Shown: piece after piece, positions 25,760 through 34,364 of the stretch
How the letters are laid out: each line of letters opens with the position of its first letter
How positions within the stretch are numbered: the stretch's first letter is position 1
DNA from: Streptomyces sp. VRA16 Mangrove soil
Lineage (GTDB): Bacteria > Actinomycetota > Actinomycetes > Streptomycetales > Streptomycetaceae
Length of the DNA: 64,000 nucleotides
Reading direction: 5' to 3'
Assembly (NCBI RefSeq): GCF_017377775.1
Contig: NZ_JAFVLN010000006.1
Location: forward strand, 1-64,000
The notes under the pieces: model-generated
What the model was told of the DNA's origin: nothing
The model's database searches: none
Seen by the model: the letters and a program-made list of their open reading frames with translations, nothing else
Program-made: the position numbers and the translations under genes

Positions 25760-26916
25760 TTGGAGCCGCCCTTCGGGTCGCGCTTCTCCCAGCCCTCGGC
25801 CCACAGGTCGAACCGGGCCTGCTGCTGCGGGAACTCGGCGGCGGCGTCGATGTCGAGCTCGACCCCGAGGCCGGGCTCGTGCGACAGCTCGAAGTAGCCG
25901 TCCACGACCTGCGGCGCGCCCTTGATCACCTTCTTGATGTCGGCGTCCGCGAAGTCGTTGAAGTGCTCCAGGATCTTGAAGTTGGGCGAGGTGAAGCCCA
26001 CCTGGAGCGAGGCCGCGGTGAGCACCGGGCCGCCGACGTTGTGCGGCGCGACCAGCATGTAGTGCGTCTCGGCCGTCGCGGCGAGCTTGCGGGTCTCCCA
26101 GATGCCGCCGATGTGGCCGACGTCGGGCTGGATGATGTCCACGGCCTGGCTCTCGAAGAGCTCGCGGAACTCGATCCGGTCGTGGATCCGCTCACCGGTC
26201 GCGACCGGCATGTCCACCTTCGCGGCGACCTTCTCCAGCGCCTTGAGGTTCTCCGGCGGCACCGGCTCCTCCAGCCACGCGGGCTTGAAAGGAGCGAGGT
26301 CCTTCGCGAGCCGGATCGCCGTGGCGGGGGAGAACCGCCCGTGCATCTCCAGCATCAGCTCCGCGTCCGGGCCGATCGCGTCGCGCACGGCCTCGATCAG
26401 CGAGACCGCGTACAGCGACTGCTCGTGGTCCAGCTCGAAGTGCCCGGTGCCGAACGGGTCGATCTTCAGCGCCTTGTACCCGCGCTCCATCACGCCGCGC
26501 GCGGCCTTGTGGTACGCCTCCGGCGTCCGCTCGGTGGTGTACCAGCCGTTCGCGTACGCCTTGACCTTGTCGGTCACCTTGCCGCCGAGCAGCTGCCAGA
26601 CCGGAACGCCGAGCGCCTTGCCCTTGATGTCCCAGCAGGCCATCTCGATGACCGCGATGCCGGACATGACGATTTCGCCCGCCCGCCCGTAGTCGCCGTA
26701 CTTCATTCGTTTGACCAGATCCTCGACGGCGAACGGGTCGGAGCCGAGAATGTGGTTGGCCTTCGCTTCGTTCAAGTACCCGATGAGCGCGTCGGTGTGG
26801 CCCAGCATCCGGGTCTCGCCGACGCCCGTGATCCCCTCGTCGGTGTGCACCTGGACGTAGGTGAGATTCCGCCACGGAGTACCGACAACGTGTGTGCTGA
26901 TTCCCGTGATGCGCAA
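25756..26916 (-). CDS. Enolase-superfamily sugar-acid dehydratase (galactonate/mannonate-dehydratase-like)
   Basis: Mg2+-dependent dehydratase of the mandelate racemase group. I prefer the TTG at 26916: AGGGGG (26925-26930) is 8 nt upstream and the protein then begins LRITGISTHVV, as homologous enolases do. The GTG at 26952 would overlap the operator. Metal ligands are Glu in LMLEMHGRF (near residue 195), Glu in WLEEPVPPEN (near 222) and Glu in VATGERIHDR (near 248); the Glu replaces a more usual Asp at the first site. Catalytic His candidates are in EMHGRF and APHNVGGP (near 300). It could act on galactonate, arabinonate, fuconate or an anhydrogalactonate. Overlap with the dehydrogenase shows coupling. 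Confidence 0.85.
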   Translation of the reverse strand: MRITGISTHVVGTPWRNLTYVQVHTDEGITGVGETRMLGHTDALIGYLNEAKANHILGSDPFAVEDLVKRMKYGDYGRAGEIVMSGIAVIEMACWDIKGKALGVPVWQLLGGKVTDKVKAYANGWYTTERTPEAYHKAARGVMERGYKALKIDPFGTGHFELDHEQSLYAVSLIEAVRDAIGPDAELMLEMHGRFSPATAIRLAKDLAPFKPAWLEEPVPPENLKALEKVAAKVDMPVATGERIHDRIEFRELFESQAVDIIQPDVGHIGGIWETRKLAATAETHYMLVAPHNVGGPVLTAASLQVGFTSPNFKILEHFNDFADADIKKVIKGAPQVVDGYFELSHEPGLGVELDIDAAAEFPQQQARFDLWAEGWEKRDPKGGSK

Positions 26917-26935
26917 GGCAGTTGCCCCCTGTGCT

Positions 26936-26962
26936 GTTCGATATTTCGTCACTCGTTCGAAA
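26936..26962. promoter_or_regulatory. GTTCGA-type operator half-sites before the dehydratase gene
   Basis: GTTCGATATTTCG at 26936-26948 and GTTCGAAA at 26955-26962 repeat in the same orientation 19 bases apart, just upstream of the dehydratase ribosome-binding site. They match the palindrome at 24615-24630. Confidence 0.5.
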
Positions 26963-27128
26963 TGCTGGCGTGACAGTAAGGAGGCACCTGCGGGGGTGTC
27001 AATGGGTCTGCACAGACTGGGGTCCTACGGGGATCCGGGAAGAGAGGAACGGGAACCCATCCTTCCGCACAGAAGCTTCACAGCGCGAGCATCTTCCGTC
27101 ACCGTTGCCCCTCTAGCCTCCCTACGTC

Positions 27129-27803
27129 ATGGACTACTGCCACCCGTGCCGCAGGCACCTCAACGGCGCCCTGGCCTGCCCCGGCTGCGGCACCCCCGCG
27201 GAGGCCGTGCGCGCCTACGCCGAATCCGTCACCGCCCAGGAGGCGGTCGACGAGGACGCGGCGACGGACGAGGGCGAGTCGGTCCATGGCCCGCGGGTCC
27301 GCGGACGCGGTCGCGGCCGGGCACGCCGCGCCCGCAAGGCGCGCCGCCGCCGCGTCCTCATGGTCGCGGCGGGCCTCGCGCTCGCCGCCGGCGGCCTCGG
27401 GCTCGCCGAACTCGGCACGGAAGGTCCCGGTGACGGCGGCGCGGGCGCCCAGGCCGCCCCCGACCTCGCCGGCGACACGGACGACACCGGAACCGACGAG
27501 GCGACCTCCGCCGACGCGGACGCCGCCACCGCCCCGCAGGCCGAGCCCGCCTCCCGCTCCTCGGCCCGCGCCTCCGCGACCCCCTCCGCGTCACAGGCCA
27601 CCGAGAGCGCCCGGAACTCCGGCTCCCCGTCCGACGGCACGACCCCGGCCGCCGCCACATCGGCCGCGCCCACCTCGCCCGCGGGCGCCCCGTCGTCGAC
27701 CCCGGCGGCCCCGACCACCACCGCACACCCCACGACATCGGCCCCGACGGCGAACCCCAGCCCCTCGGAGACGTGCGACCGCTTCCTGTGGTGGTGCACC
27801 TGA
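27129..27803 (+). CDS. Zinc-ribbon, single-TM, Pro/Ser/Thr/Ala-rich protein (SCO2400-like)
   Basis: Function unknown. The N-terminus CHPCRRHLNGALACPGCG (residues about 4-22) is a compact CxxC...CxxC zinc ribbon. A very basic stretch (RGRGRGRARRARKARRRR, about 58-75) precedes one transmembrane segment (about 76-92). About 120 residues of low-complexity Ala/Thr/Ser/Pro follow, likely extracytoplasmic, ending in ETCDRFLWWCT with two Cys. The layout matches the Streptomyces SCO2400-type family as I remember it. The bases just before (27001-27128) carry no other gene. Stop is 44 bases from the converging marR. Confidence 0.7.
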   Translation: MDYCHPCRRHLNGALACPGCGTPAEAVRAYAESVTAQEAVDEDAATDEGESVHGPRVRGRGRGRARRARKARRRRVLMVAAGLALAAGGLGLAELGTEGPGDGGAGAQAAPDLAGDTDDTGTDEATSADADAATAPQAEPASRSSARASATPSASQATESARNSGSPSDGTTPAAATSAAPTSPAGAPSSTPAAPTTTAHPTTSAPTANPSPSETCDRFLWWCT

Positions 27804-27846
27804 AGCCTGTCCGGCTGGGGTGCCTCGGTCGGTTGGGGTGCCTCGC

Positions 27847-28284
27847 TCAGTCGACCCCGAGCATCCTGCGCAGCAGGTCCCTGAACGCCGTACGTTCCTC
27901 GCGCGACAGGCCCGCCAGCGGTTCGCGCGCGAAGTCGAGCGAGTCCCGCAGGCCGTGCGCCACCCTGATGCCCTCGTCCGTGGGCGCGGCCACCTTCACG
28001 CGCCGGTCCCCGGGGGACGGCTGCCGCTCCACGAGCCCGCGCCCCTCCAGCCGGTCCACGATCCCCGTGATGTTCGACGGTTCGCACTTGAGCCGCTGCG
28101 CGATCTGCCGCATGGGCAGCGGCTCCAGCGTGAGCAGGCTCAGCACCCGCGCCTGCGCCCCGGTGAGCCCGTGCCGCGAGGCGGCCTCCTCGTACTCCTG
28201 GTAGTAGCGCGAGACGACGGATCCGATCAGCTCGACGACTTCGAGCGTGAGCGGGTCCATGCGGGCGGAACGTCTGGCGGTCAT
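27847..28284 (-). CDS. MarR family transcriptional regulator
   Basis: 145-residue winged-helix repressor. The recognition helix region is MRQIAQRLKCEPSNITGIVDRLEGRGLVER with wing PSPGDRRVKVAAPTDEG. One Cys (in LKCEPS) lies in the DNA-binding domain. The Cys typical of OhrR near the N-terminus is absent, so this is not a classical one-Cys OhrR. Start choice is between ATG 28284 and GTG 28302; I use 28284. It is divergent from an NADP-dependent oxidoreductase and the gap holds two palindromes, so autoregulation and control of the oxidoreductase are likely. Confidence 0.88.
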   Translation of the reverse strand: MTARRSARMDPLTLEVVELIGSVVSRYYQEYEEAASRHGLTGAQARVLSLLTLEPLPMRQIAQRLKCEPSNITGIVDRLEGRGLVERQPSPGDRRVKVAAPTDEGIRVAHGLRDSLDFAREPLAGLSREERTAFRDLLRRMLGVD

Positions 28285-28314
28285 GCTCTTCAGCGTACCC
28301 ACTTACTTGACATC

Positions 28315-28353
28315 CTGAAATATTCAGCCGCATGGTTGTTTCAGGTACTGAAA
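28315..28353. promoter_or_regulatory. Two palindromic MarR-type operators
   Basis: CTGAAATATTCAG (28315-28327) and TTTCAGGTACTGAAA (28339-28353) are palindromes sharing the CTGAA/TTCAG arms, centred 25 bases apart. They lie in the divergent marR/oxidoreductase promoter region. A third half-site, TTTCAGGATG on the minus strand, overlaps the first. Confidence 0.65.
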
Positions 28354-28396
28354 TAGTTTCCCCCTGCAATTCCCCTCTGTCGCGAAGGATCAGCGC

Positions 28397-29422
28397 ATGG
28401 CTGCCGACACCCCCCAGATCCCCGCCACCGGCCGCGAGTGGGCCCTGATCAGCCGTCCCGTCGGCTGGCCGAAGCCCGAGGACTTCGAGCTGCGCGAGGC
28501 CCCGGTCACCGCGCCCGGCCCGGGTCAGGTCCTCGTCAAGAACCTCTACGTGTCCGTCGACCCGTACATGCGTGGCCGGATGAGCGCCGCGAAGTCGTAC
28601 GTCGCCCCGTACGAGCTGGGCAAGGCCATGCAGGGCGGCGCGGTCGGCGTCGTCATCGCCTCGAACGACGAGGGCGTCGCGGTCGGCGACCACGTGCTGC
28701 ACTTCTTCGGCTGGCGCGAGTACGCGACGGTCGACGCCAAGCAGGCCGTCAAGGTCGACCCGGAGGCCGCCCCGCTCTCCACGTACCTCGGCGTGCTCGG
28801 CATGACGGGCCTGACCGCGTACGCGGGCCTGCTGCGCACCCTCTCCTTCAAGGAGGGCGACAGCGTCTTCGTCTCCGGCGCCGCGGGCGCGGTCGGCGGC
28901 CAGGTCGGCCAGATCGCCAAGCTGAAGGGTGCCTCGCGGGTCATCGGCTCGGCCGGCTCGGACGAGAAGGTCAAGCTGCTCCTGGAGGAGTACGGCTTCG
29001 ACGCCGCCTTCAACTACAAGACGGGCGACGTCCACACGCTGCTCAAGGAGGCCGCCCCCGACGGCATCGACGCCTACTTCGACAACGTCGGCGGTGACCA
29101 CCTGGAGGCCGCCATCCAGTACCTCAACCGGGACGGCCGCATCGCCGTCTGCGGCGCCATCTCGGTCTACAACAACACCGAGCCGGCCCCCGGCCCGCGC
29201 AACCTCGCCCGCCTGATCCAGACCCGCGGCCGCATCGAGGGCTTCCTCGTCGGCGACCACTACGACCTGCAGCCGCAGTTCGTGCAGGAGGTCGGCGGGT
29301 GGGTGCGCTCCGGCGAGCTGAAGTACCGCGAGACGGTCGTCGAGGGCATCGAGAACAACCTGGAGGCCTTCATGGGCGTCCTGCGCGGCGACAACACCGG
29401 AAAGATGGTCGTGAAGCTCTGA
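28397..29422 (+). CDS. Zinc-free MDR NADP-dependent oxidoreductase (alkenal/enone reductase type)
   Basis: 341-residue medium-chain reductase of the leukotriene B4 dehydrogenase/curcumin reductase branch, reducing C=C bonds of enones and alkenals with NADPH. SVDPYMRGRM near residue 56, LGMTGLTAYAGL near 140, the nucleotide-binding AAGAVGGQVGQIAKLKG near 163 and FDNVGGDHLEAAI near 230 are typical. No zinc-binding Cys/His set exists. GAAGGA sits 7 nt before the ATG. Divergent MarR and a downstream Ohr protein suggest a detoxification role for electrophiles. Confidence 0.92.
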   Translation: MAADTPQIPATGREWALISRPVGWPKPEDFELREAPVTAPGPGQVLVKNLYVSVDPYMRGRMSAAKSYVAPYELGKAMQGGAVGVVIASNDEGVAVGDHVLHFFGWREYATVDAKQAVKVDPEAAPLSTYLGVLGMTGLTAYAGLLRTLSFKEGDSVFVSGAAGAVGGQVGQIAKLKGASRVIGSAGSDEKVKLLLEEYGFDAAFNYKTGDVHTLLKEAAPDGIDAYFDNVGGDHLEAAIQYLNRDGRIAVCGAISVYNNTEPAPGPRNLARLIQTRGRIEGFLVGDHYDLQPQFVQEVGGWVRSGELKYRETVVEGIENNLEAFMGVLRGDNTGKMVVKL

Positions 29423-29425
29423 GTT

Positions 29426-29439
29426 GTGACTCAGGTCAC
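29426..29439. promoter_or_regulatory. GTGAC-TCAG-GTCAC inverted repeat between oxidoreductase and ohr
   Basis: A perfect 5-bp arm palindrome starts 3 bases after the oxidoreductase stop and about 93 bases before the ohr start. It could be an operator for the ohr promoter or a short hairpin. An AT-rich stretch (AACGAAAAAATACG, about 29479-29492) closer to ohr is the better promoter candidate. Confidence 0.3.
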
Positions 29440-29531
29440 TTCGTCTAATTCCATGATTCGGTAACCTCGTTCCGCTTAACGAAAAAATACGTAGTGTGTC
29501 TTCACGTAACGCGCGAACGAGGGAGCCGGTC

Positions 29532-29954
29532 ATGGCCATCACGCAGTCCGACGTCGTCTACACCGCCGTAGCCACCGCCGAGAACGGCCGTGACGGCCGT
29601 GTCGCCACCGACGACGGCAAGCTCGACGTCGTCGTCAACCCGCCCAAGGAGCAGGGCGGTTCGGGTGCGGGCACCAACCCGGAGCAGCTCTTCGCGGCCG
29701 GTTACAGCGCCTGCTTCCAGGGCGCCCTGGCCGTCGTCGCCCGCCAGGAGGGCGCCGACGTCTCCGGCTCGACCGTCACCGCGAAGGTCGGCATCGGCAA
29801 GAACGACGAGGGCTTCGGCCTGATCGTCGAGATCGCGGCGTCGATCCCGAACGTGGACGCGGCCACCGCCAAGTCCCTGATCGAGAAGGCCCACCAGGTC
29901 TGCCCGTACTCCAAGGCGACCCGCGGCAACATCACGGTCACGCTCTCGGTCTGA
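29532..29954 (+). CDS. ohr: OsmC/Ohr family organic hydroperoxide reductase
   Basis: Thiol peroxidase reducing organic and lipid hydroperoxides. I chose ATG 29532, with GGGAG 6 nt upstream; an in-frame codon at 29496 adds an unrelated tail. Both redox cysteines are present: SACFQGAL (near residue 60) and VCPYSKATRGN (near 124). The family words TNPEQLFAAGYSACF and the Arg near residue 20 are also visible. Length 140 is normal. It follows an enone reductase gene with a separate promoter likely. Confidence 0.95.
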   Translation: MAITQSDVVYTAVATAENGRDGRVATDDGKLDVVVNPPKEQGGSGAGTNPEQLFAAGYSACFQGALAVVARQEGADVSGSTVTAKVGIGKNDEGFGLIVEIAASIPNVDAATAKSLIEKAHQVCPYSKATRGNITVTLSV

Positions 29955-29993
29955 CCGTCCGCGGCCCGCGGCCCGTCCCGTAAGGTTTGCGCC

Positions 29994-30830
29994 ATGCGTG
30001 ATCTCGGGGCGGGCTTCGGCTATCTGATGAAGGGGCAGCGCTGGGTTGCCCAGCACGGCAAGCAGTACGGATGGAGCCTGCTGCCCGGTCTGATCACCCT
30101 GGTCCTGTACGTGGCGGCCCTGGTCTGCCTGGCCGTCTGGGGCGATGACTTCATCTCCTGGGCCACCCCGTTCGCCGACGACTGGACGTCGCCCTGGCAG
30201 GGCCTGTTCCGCGGCTTCCTGACCGTGGTCCTGTTCGCCCTGGGTCTGCTGCTCGCGGTCCTCACCTTCACCGCCGTGACCCTGTTGATCGGGCAGCCCT
30301 TCTACGAGTCCCTCTCCGAGGAGGTCGACCGGACGGAGGGCGACGGGGACGTCCCCGAATCCGGCCTGCCGCTCTGGCGCGAACTGTGGATCTCGGCCCG
30401 CGACAGCCTCCGGATCCTGCTCCGCGCGGGCCTGTGGGGTGTGCTCCTCTTCGCCCTCGGCTTCATCCCGTTCGTCGGCCAGACGGTGATCCCCGTCCTC
30501 GGATTCTTCGTCACCGGCTTCTTCCTCACGGAGGAACTGACGGCGGTGGCCCTCCAGCGCCGCGAGGTCGAACTCCGGGACCGGCTCGCCCTGTTGAGGT
30601 CCCGCAAGGGCCTGGCCTGGGGCTTCGGCGCCCCCCTCGCGGTGGCCTTCCTGGTCCCGTTCGTGGCGGTGTTCCTGATGCCGGGGGCGGTGGCGGGCGC
30701 GACCTTGATGGTGCGGGACCTGGAGGAGACCCCCGGGACGCGGGCCACCGCGCGACCGGCCACGGATGATCAGCACCCGGCGTCGGACGACGACGGGGCA
30801 GCCGCGCCTCCCCATGGAGCGACCTGGTGA
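29994..30830 (+). CDS. EI24 domain (CysZ-like) membrane protein
   Basis: 278-residue integral membrane protein. The start MRDLGAGFGYLMKGQRW and the first three hydrophobic segments (about 27-50, 78-108, 135-165) match EI24/CysZ-like proteins; LLIGQPFYESLSEEVD near residue 102 is typical. E. coli CysZ supports sulfate uptake, but actinobacterial members are uncharacterised. The C-terminal 30 residues are hydrophilic. A 4-base GTGA overlap couples it to the next small membrane gene. Confidence 0.85.
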   Translation: MRDLGAGFGYLMKGQRWVAQHGKQYGWSLLPGLITLVLYVAALVCLAVWGDDFISWATPFADDWTSPWQGLFRGFLTVVLFALGLLLAVLTFTAVTLLIGQPFYESLSEEVDRTEGDGDVPESGLPLWRELWISARDSLRILLRAGLWGVLLFALGFIPFVGQTVIPVLGFFVTGFFLTEELTAVALQRREVELRDRLALLRSRKGLAWGFGAPLAVAFLVPFVAVFLMPGAVAGATLMVRDLEETPGTRATARPATDDQHPASDDDGAAAPPHGATW

Positions 30831-31156
30831 AGACAGCGAACCTCGGCGTCCTGTTCGCCATAGAACTCATCGCCCTCGGCGCGGTCGGCGCCTACGGCTT
30901 CACCCGCGACGTCGCCACCCCGCTCGCCTGGCTCCTGGGCCTGGCCGGCCTCGCGGTGATGATCACGGCCTGGGCCCTCTTCGGCTCCCAGAAGGCGCCC
31001 CACAAAACCCGCGGAGCGACCCGCGTCGCCTTCGAACTCGTCTGGTTCGGCGCCGGAGTCGCGGCCCTCGCGCTCAGCGGCGCCTACCTCTGGGCGATCG
31101 CCTTCGCCGCCCTCTGCGCGGTGAGCAAGGCGCTCGCCGTGCACTGGAAGCAGTAA
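30827..31156 (+). CDS. YrdB-like DUF2568 small membrane protein
   Basis: 109 residues with four hydrophobic segments (about 5-23, 30-50, 65-80, 85-103). The sequence between helices 2 and 3 (FGSQKAPHKTRGATRVAFEL) is typical of the YrdB/DUF2568 family of unknown function. The GTG start overlaps the EI24 stop. No catalytic residues are evident. Confidence 0.85.
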   Translation: MKTANLGVLFAIELIALGAVGAYGFTRDVATPLAWLLGLAGLAVMITAWALFGSQKAPHKTRGATRVAFELVWFGAGVAALALSGAYLWAIAFAALCAVSKALAVHWKQ

Positions 31157-31726
31157 CTACCCCTCGACGCCCAGCAGTTCCAGGAAGTCCCGGAACGCCT
31201 GCGGCATGTCCACCGACTCCGGGTCCAGCAGCCACTGATACTGCAGCCCGTCCATCACGGCGACCAGCAGCGGCGCCGCCCGCTCCGGCGTGAGCCCGTT
31301 CGGCAGTGTCTCCCCGAACTCGGCGCGCAGCACCTGCGCCATCGACGCGCGGACGCCGACGTAGCGCTCGGTGAAGAACGCACGCGCCGGATGCCCCTCG
31401 GTCACCGACTCCCCGAGCAGCGCCGAGAAGGTCTGCACGATGCCGGGCCGCATCGCGTTGTACTCCACCAGCGACCCCAGCAGATCGAGCCGCCACTGGC
31501 TGTCCGGCACCGCGTCCCACTGGTCCCGCTCCTCCAGGACGGCGACGAGCAGCGCCTCCTTGGTCGGGAAGTGGTGCAGCAGCCCCTGCTGGGTGAGGCC
31601 CACGCGCTCGGCGACGGCGGCCAGGCTCGCGCCCCGGTACCCGCGCTCGGCGATCACTTCCAGTGCGGCGCGCAGGATCTCCGCCCGCCGCTCCCCGCTC
31701 CTGACGCTTCTGGTGCTGCTGCTCAT
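31157..31726 (-). CDS. TetR family transcriptional regulator, probable GH3 regulator
   Basis: 189-residue repressor. The N-terminal HTH is RRAEILRAALEVIAERGYRGASLAAVAERVGLTQQGLLHHFPTKEALL (quoted in part: SLAAVAERVGLTQQGLLHH, residues 30-48). The C-terminal ligand domain is of TetR_C type with WLLDPESVDM near the end. It starts 0 bases after converging YrdB and is divergent from a GH3 glycosidase. The 138-base gap carries CTACC-n8-GGTAG. A sugar-linked ligand is inferred only from this context. Confidence 0.85.
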   Translation of the reverse strand: MSSSTRSVRSGERRAEILRAALEVIAERGYRGASLAAVAERVGLTQQGLLHHFPTKEALLVAVLEERDQWDAVPDSQWRLDLLGSLVEYNAMRPGIVQTFSALLGESVTEGHPARAFFTERYVGVRASMAQVLRAEFGETLPNGLTPERAAPLLVAVMDGLQYQWLLDPESVDMPQAFRDFLELLGVEG

Positions 31727-31791
31727 GCGGTCACCGTACGACATGGCCGGGACACCCCGAGCCGTCATTTATAACGGCACGATAACGAAAC

Positions 31792-31809
31792 CTACCGTTT
31801 ACCAGGTAG
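31792..31809. promoter_or_regulatory. Inverted repeat in tetR/GH3 divergent region
   Basis: CTACC at 31792-31796 and GGTAG at 31805-31809 form an inverted repeat around an 8-base centre. It lies about 55 bases before the GH3 start and 66 bases before tetR, next to a TATAAC (31770-31775). TetR operator role is inferred. Confidence 0.45.
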
Positions 31810-31864
31810 CGCGTGCAGGATGGAGGCGCCCAGACTTGATGAACCTCGACGAGGAGGTGCCGGC

Positions 31865-34303
31865 ATGGCGCAGAACATGGATGGCGACGAGAAGGCCCAG
31901 GCCCGCGAGACGGTCGTCGAGGCCGCACTCGGCAAGCTCGATCTCGACACCAAGGCCCGGCTGCTCGGCGGCCAGGACATGTGGAGCCTGCCCGAGATCC
32001 CCGAGATCGGCCTGAAGTCGCTGGTCATGTCCGACGGCCCGATCGGGGTGCGCGGCGTGCGCTGGACCGCCGACGACCCGTCGATCGCCCTGCCGTCCCC
32101 GACCGCCCTCGCCGCCACCTGGGACCCGTCCCTCGCCCGCCGCGCGGGTGCGCTGCTCGCCCAGGAGGCCCGCCGCAAGGGTGTCCACGTGCTGCTCGCC
32201 CCGACCGTGAACCTGCACCGCTCCCCGCTCGGCGGCCGCCACTTCGAGGCGTACAGCGAGGACCCGTACCTCACCGGCGCCATCGGCACCGGCTACGTCC
32301 AGGGCGTGCAGTCCGGCGGTGTCGGCACCACGGTCAAGCACTTCGTGGCGAACGACGCGGAGACCGACCGCTTCACCGTGAACAACGTGATCTCCGGGCG
32401 CGCCCTGCGCGAGCTCTACCTGGCCCCCTTCGAGGCCATCGTCGCGGGCGCCCACCCCTGGGGCATCATGACCGCCTACAACCAGGTCAACGGCGTGACG
32501 ATGACCGAGCACCGCCACCTGGTGAACGAGGTGCTGCGCGGTGAGTGGGGCTTCGACGGCTTCAACGTCTCCGACTGGATGGCCGCCCGCTCCACCACCG
32601 GCGACATCAAGGGCGGCCTCGACGTCGCGATGCCGGGCCCGCAGACCGTCTACGGCCCGGCCCTCGCCGCCGCCGTCCGCGCCGGCGAGGTCGAGGAGTC
32701 CGAGGTCGACGACGCGGTGCGCAACGTGCTGCGCCTCGCCGCCCGCGTCGGCATCCTCGACGGCGCCGAGCCGGTCGTCACCACCGCCCCCGCCGAGATC
32801 GACGGCGAGGCCCTGGCCCGCGAGATCGCCCGCCGCGCCTTCGTCCTGGTCCGCAACAACGGCGTACTGCCCCTGCGGCCCGACGCGAAGGTCGCCCTCA
32901 TCGGCGCCGCCGCCCGCGACGCCCGCGTCCTCGGCGGCGGCTCCGCCACCGTCTTCCCGGCCCGCATCGTCTCCCCGCTCGACGGCCTCTCCGGCGCCCT
33001 GACCTCCCTGACGTACGCGGTCGGAGCCGACCCGAGCGACGAACTCGCCCCCGCCGACAAGGGGTTCGAACTGCGCGCGATCTGCCGCGACGCCGAGGGC
33101 AACGTCATCGGCGAGGGCTCCCTGCCCAACGGCCAGGTCCAGTGGCTCGGCGACGACCTCCCCGCGGGCGCCACCCACGAAGCCCTGCACAGCATCGAGG
33201 TCAAGGGCACCTTCACCCCGCGCGAGAGCGGCGACCACGCCTTCGGCACCCGGGGTCTCGGCGCCTTCACGCTCACCGTCGACGGCACCGTCCTCTACGA
33301 CGGCGTCCAGGCCATGGGCGAGGAGGCCGACCCCTTCGAGGCGTTCTTCGGCGCCCCGCTGGAGCGCGGCAAGGTCGCGCTCACCGAGGGCAGGCCGGTC
33401 GAGGTCTCCCTCCTCCACCCGCTCGACAAGTCCCTCGCGATGCCGCTGCCCGCCGTCATGTTCAGCCTCGTGCACCTCGGCCCGCGCCGCGCCGCGGACG
33501 CACTGATCGCCGAGGCCGTCGAAGCCGCCCGCGACGCCGAAGCGGCCGTGGTCGTGGTCGCCACCACCGAGCGCGTCGAGTCCGAGGGCTTCGACCGCAC
33601 CGACCTCCGACTGCCCGGCCGCCAGGACGACTTGGTGCGCGCCGTCGCCGCCGTCAACCCGAACACCGTCGTGGTCGTCAACTCCGGCTCCCCGGTGGAA
33701 CTCCCGTGGCGCGAGGAGGTCGCGGGCGTGCTGCTCGGCTGGTTCCCCGGCCAGGAAGGCGGCGACGCCCTCGCCGACGTCCTCACCGGCGCCGAGGAGC
33801 CCGGCGGACGCCTGCCCACCACCTGGGGCTCGTTCGCCGACGCCCCGGTCACCGAGGTGACGCCCACCGGCGGCGAACTCGCCTACACCGAGGACGTGTT
33901 CATCGGCTACCGCGCCTGGGACCGGTCCGGCGCCGCCCCCGCCTACCCCTTCGGCCACGGCCTCGGCTACACCGACTGGAGGTACGAGTCGCTCCACGTC
34001 GAAGGCGCCACCGCGACCGTCCGCGTCCGCAACACGGGCGAACGCCCCGGCCGCGAGACCGTCCAGCTCTACCTGGCGCCGGGGGAGCCCGACGCGACCC
34101 GCCCGGCCCGCTGGCTGGCCGGTTTCGCGAACGTGACCGCGGCCCCCGGCGAGACGGTCGAGGCCGTGATCGAACTGCCGCGCCGCACCTTCGAGACCTG
34201 GGACGAGACCGCGGGCGCCTGGGCCCACCGGCCGGGCACGTACGAACTCACCGCAGGCCGCTCCCTCACCGACGGCCGCGTCACTGAGACGATCGTCGCC
34301 TGA
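31865..34303 (+). CDS. GH3 beta-glycosidase with PA14 insert
   Basis: Cytosolic exo-beta-glycosidase, likely beta-glucosidase or beta-xylosidase. ATG 31865 follows GAGGAGG with 8-nt spacing. The TIM barrel (about 30-290) has the conserved KHF (TTVKHFVAND) and the nucleophile Asp in FNVSDWM (near 237). The alpha/beta sandwich follows from about 310 (LVRNNGVLPL). A PA14-like insert occupies about 390-560 (VKGTFTPRESGDHAF), after which the sandwich resumes (LRLPGRQDDLV). The C-terminal fibronectin III-like domain is about 690-812. No signal peptide. 812 residues is usual for PA14-bearing GH3. Confidence 0.93.
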   Translation: MAQNMDGDEKAQARETVVEAALGKLDLDTKARLLGGQDMWSLPEIPEIGLKSLVMSDGPIGVRGVRWTADDPSIALPSPTALAATWDPSLARRAGALLAQEARRKGVHVLLAPTVNLHRSPLGGRHFEAYSEDPYLTGAIGTGYVQGVQSGGVGTTVKHFVANDAETDRFTVNNVISGRALRELYLAPFEAIVAGAHPWGIMTAYNQVNGVTMTEHRHLVNEVLRGEWGFDGFNVSDWMAARSTTGDIKGGLDVAMPGPQTVYGPALAAAVRAGEVEESEVDDAVRNVLRLAARVGILDGAEPVVTTAPAEIDGEALAREIARRAFVLVRNNGVLPLRPDAKVALIGAAARDARVLGGGSATVFPARIVSPLDGLSGALTSLTYAVGADPSDELAPADKGFELRAICRDAEGNVIGEGSLPNGQVQWLGDDLPAGATHEALHSIEVKGTFTPRESGDHAFGTRGLGAFTLTVDGTVLYDGVQAMGEEADPFEAFFGAPLERGKVALTEGRPVEVSLLHPLDKSLAMPLPAVMFSLVHLGPRRAADALIAEAVEAARDAEAAVVVVATTERVESEGFDRTDLRLPGRQDDLVRAVAAVNPNTVVVVNSGSPVELPWREEVAGVLLGWFPGQEGGDALADVLTGAEEPGGRLPTTWGSFADAPVTEVTPTGGELAYTEDVFIGYRAWDRSGAAPAYPFGHGLGYTDWRYESLHVEGATATVRVRNTGERPGRETVQLYLAPGEPDATRPARWLAGFANVTAAPGETVEAVIELPRRTFETWDETAGAWAHRPGTYELTAGRSLTDGRVTETIVA

Positions 34304-34316
34304 GGCCCCTCGAACC

Positions 34317-34347
34317 AGGGGCGGCGACACCTGACCCCGCCGCCCCT
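34317..34347 (+). terminator. Terminator between GH3 and galM
   Basis: AGGGGCGGCG (34317-34326) pairs perfectly with CGCCGCCCCT (34338-34347), 13 bases after the GH3 stop. Confidence 0.65.
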
Positions 34348-34364
34348 ACGGGGTGTCACCGCTG

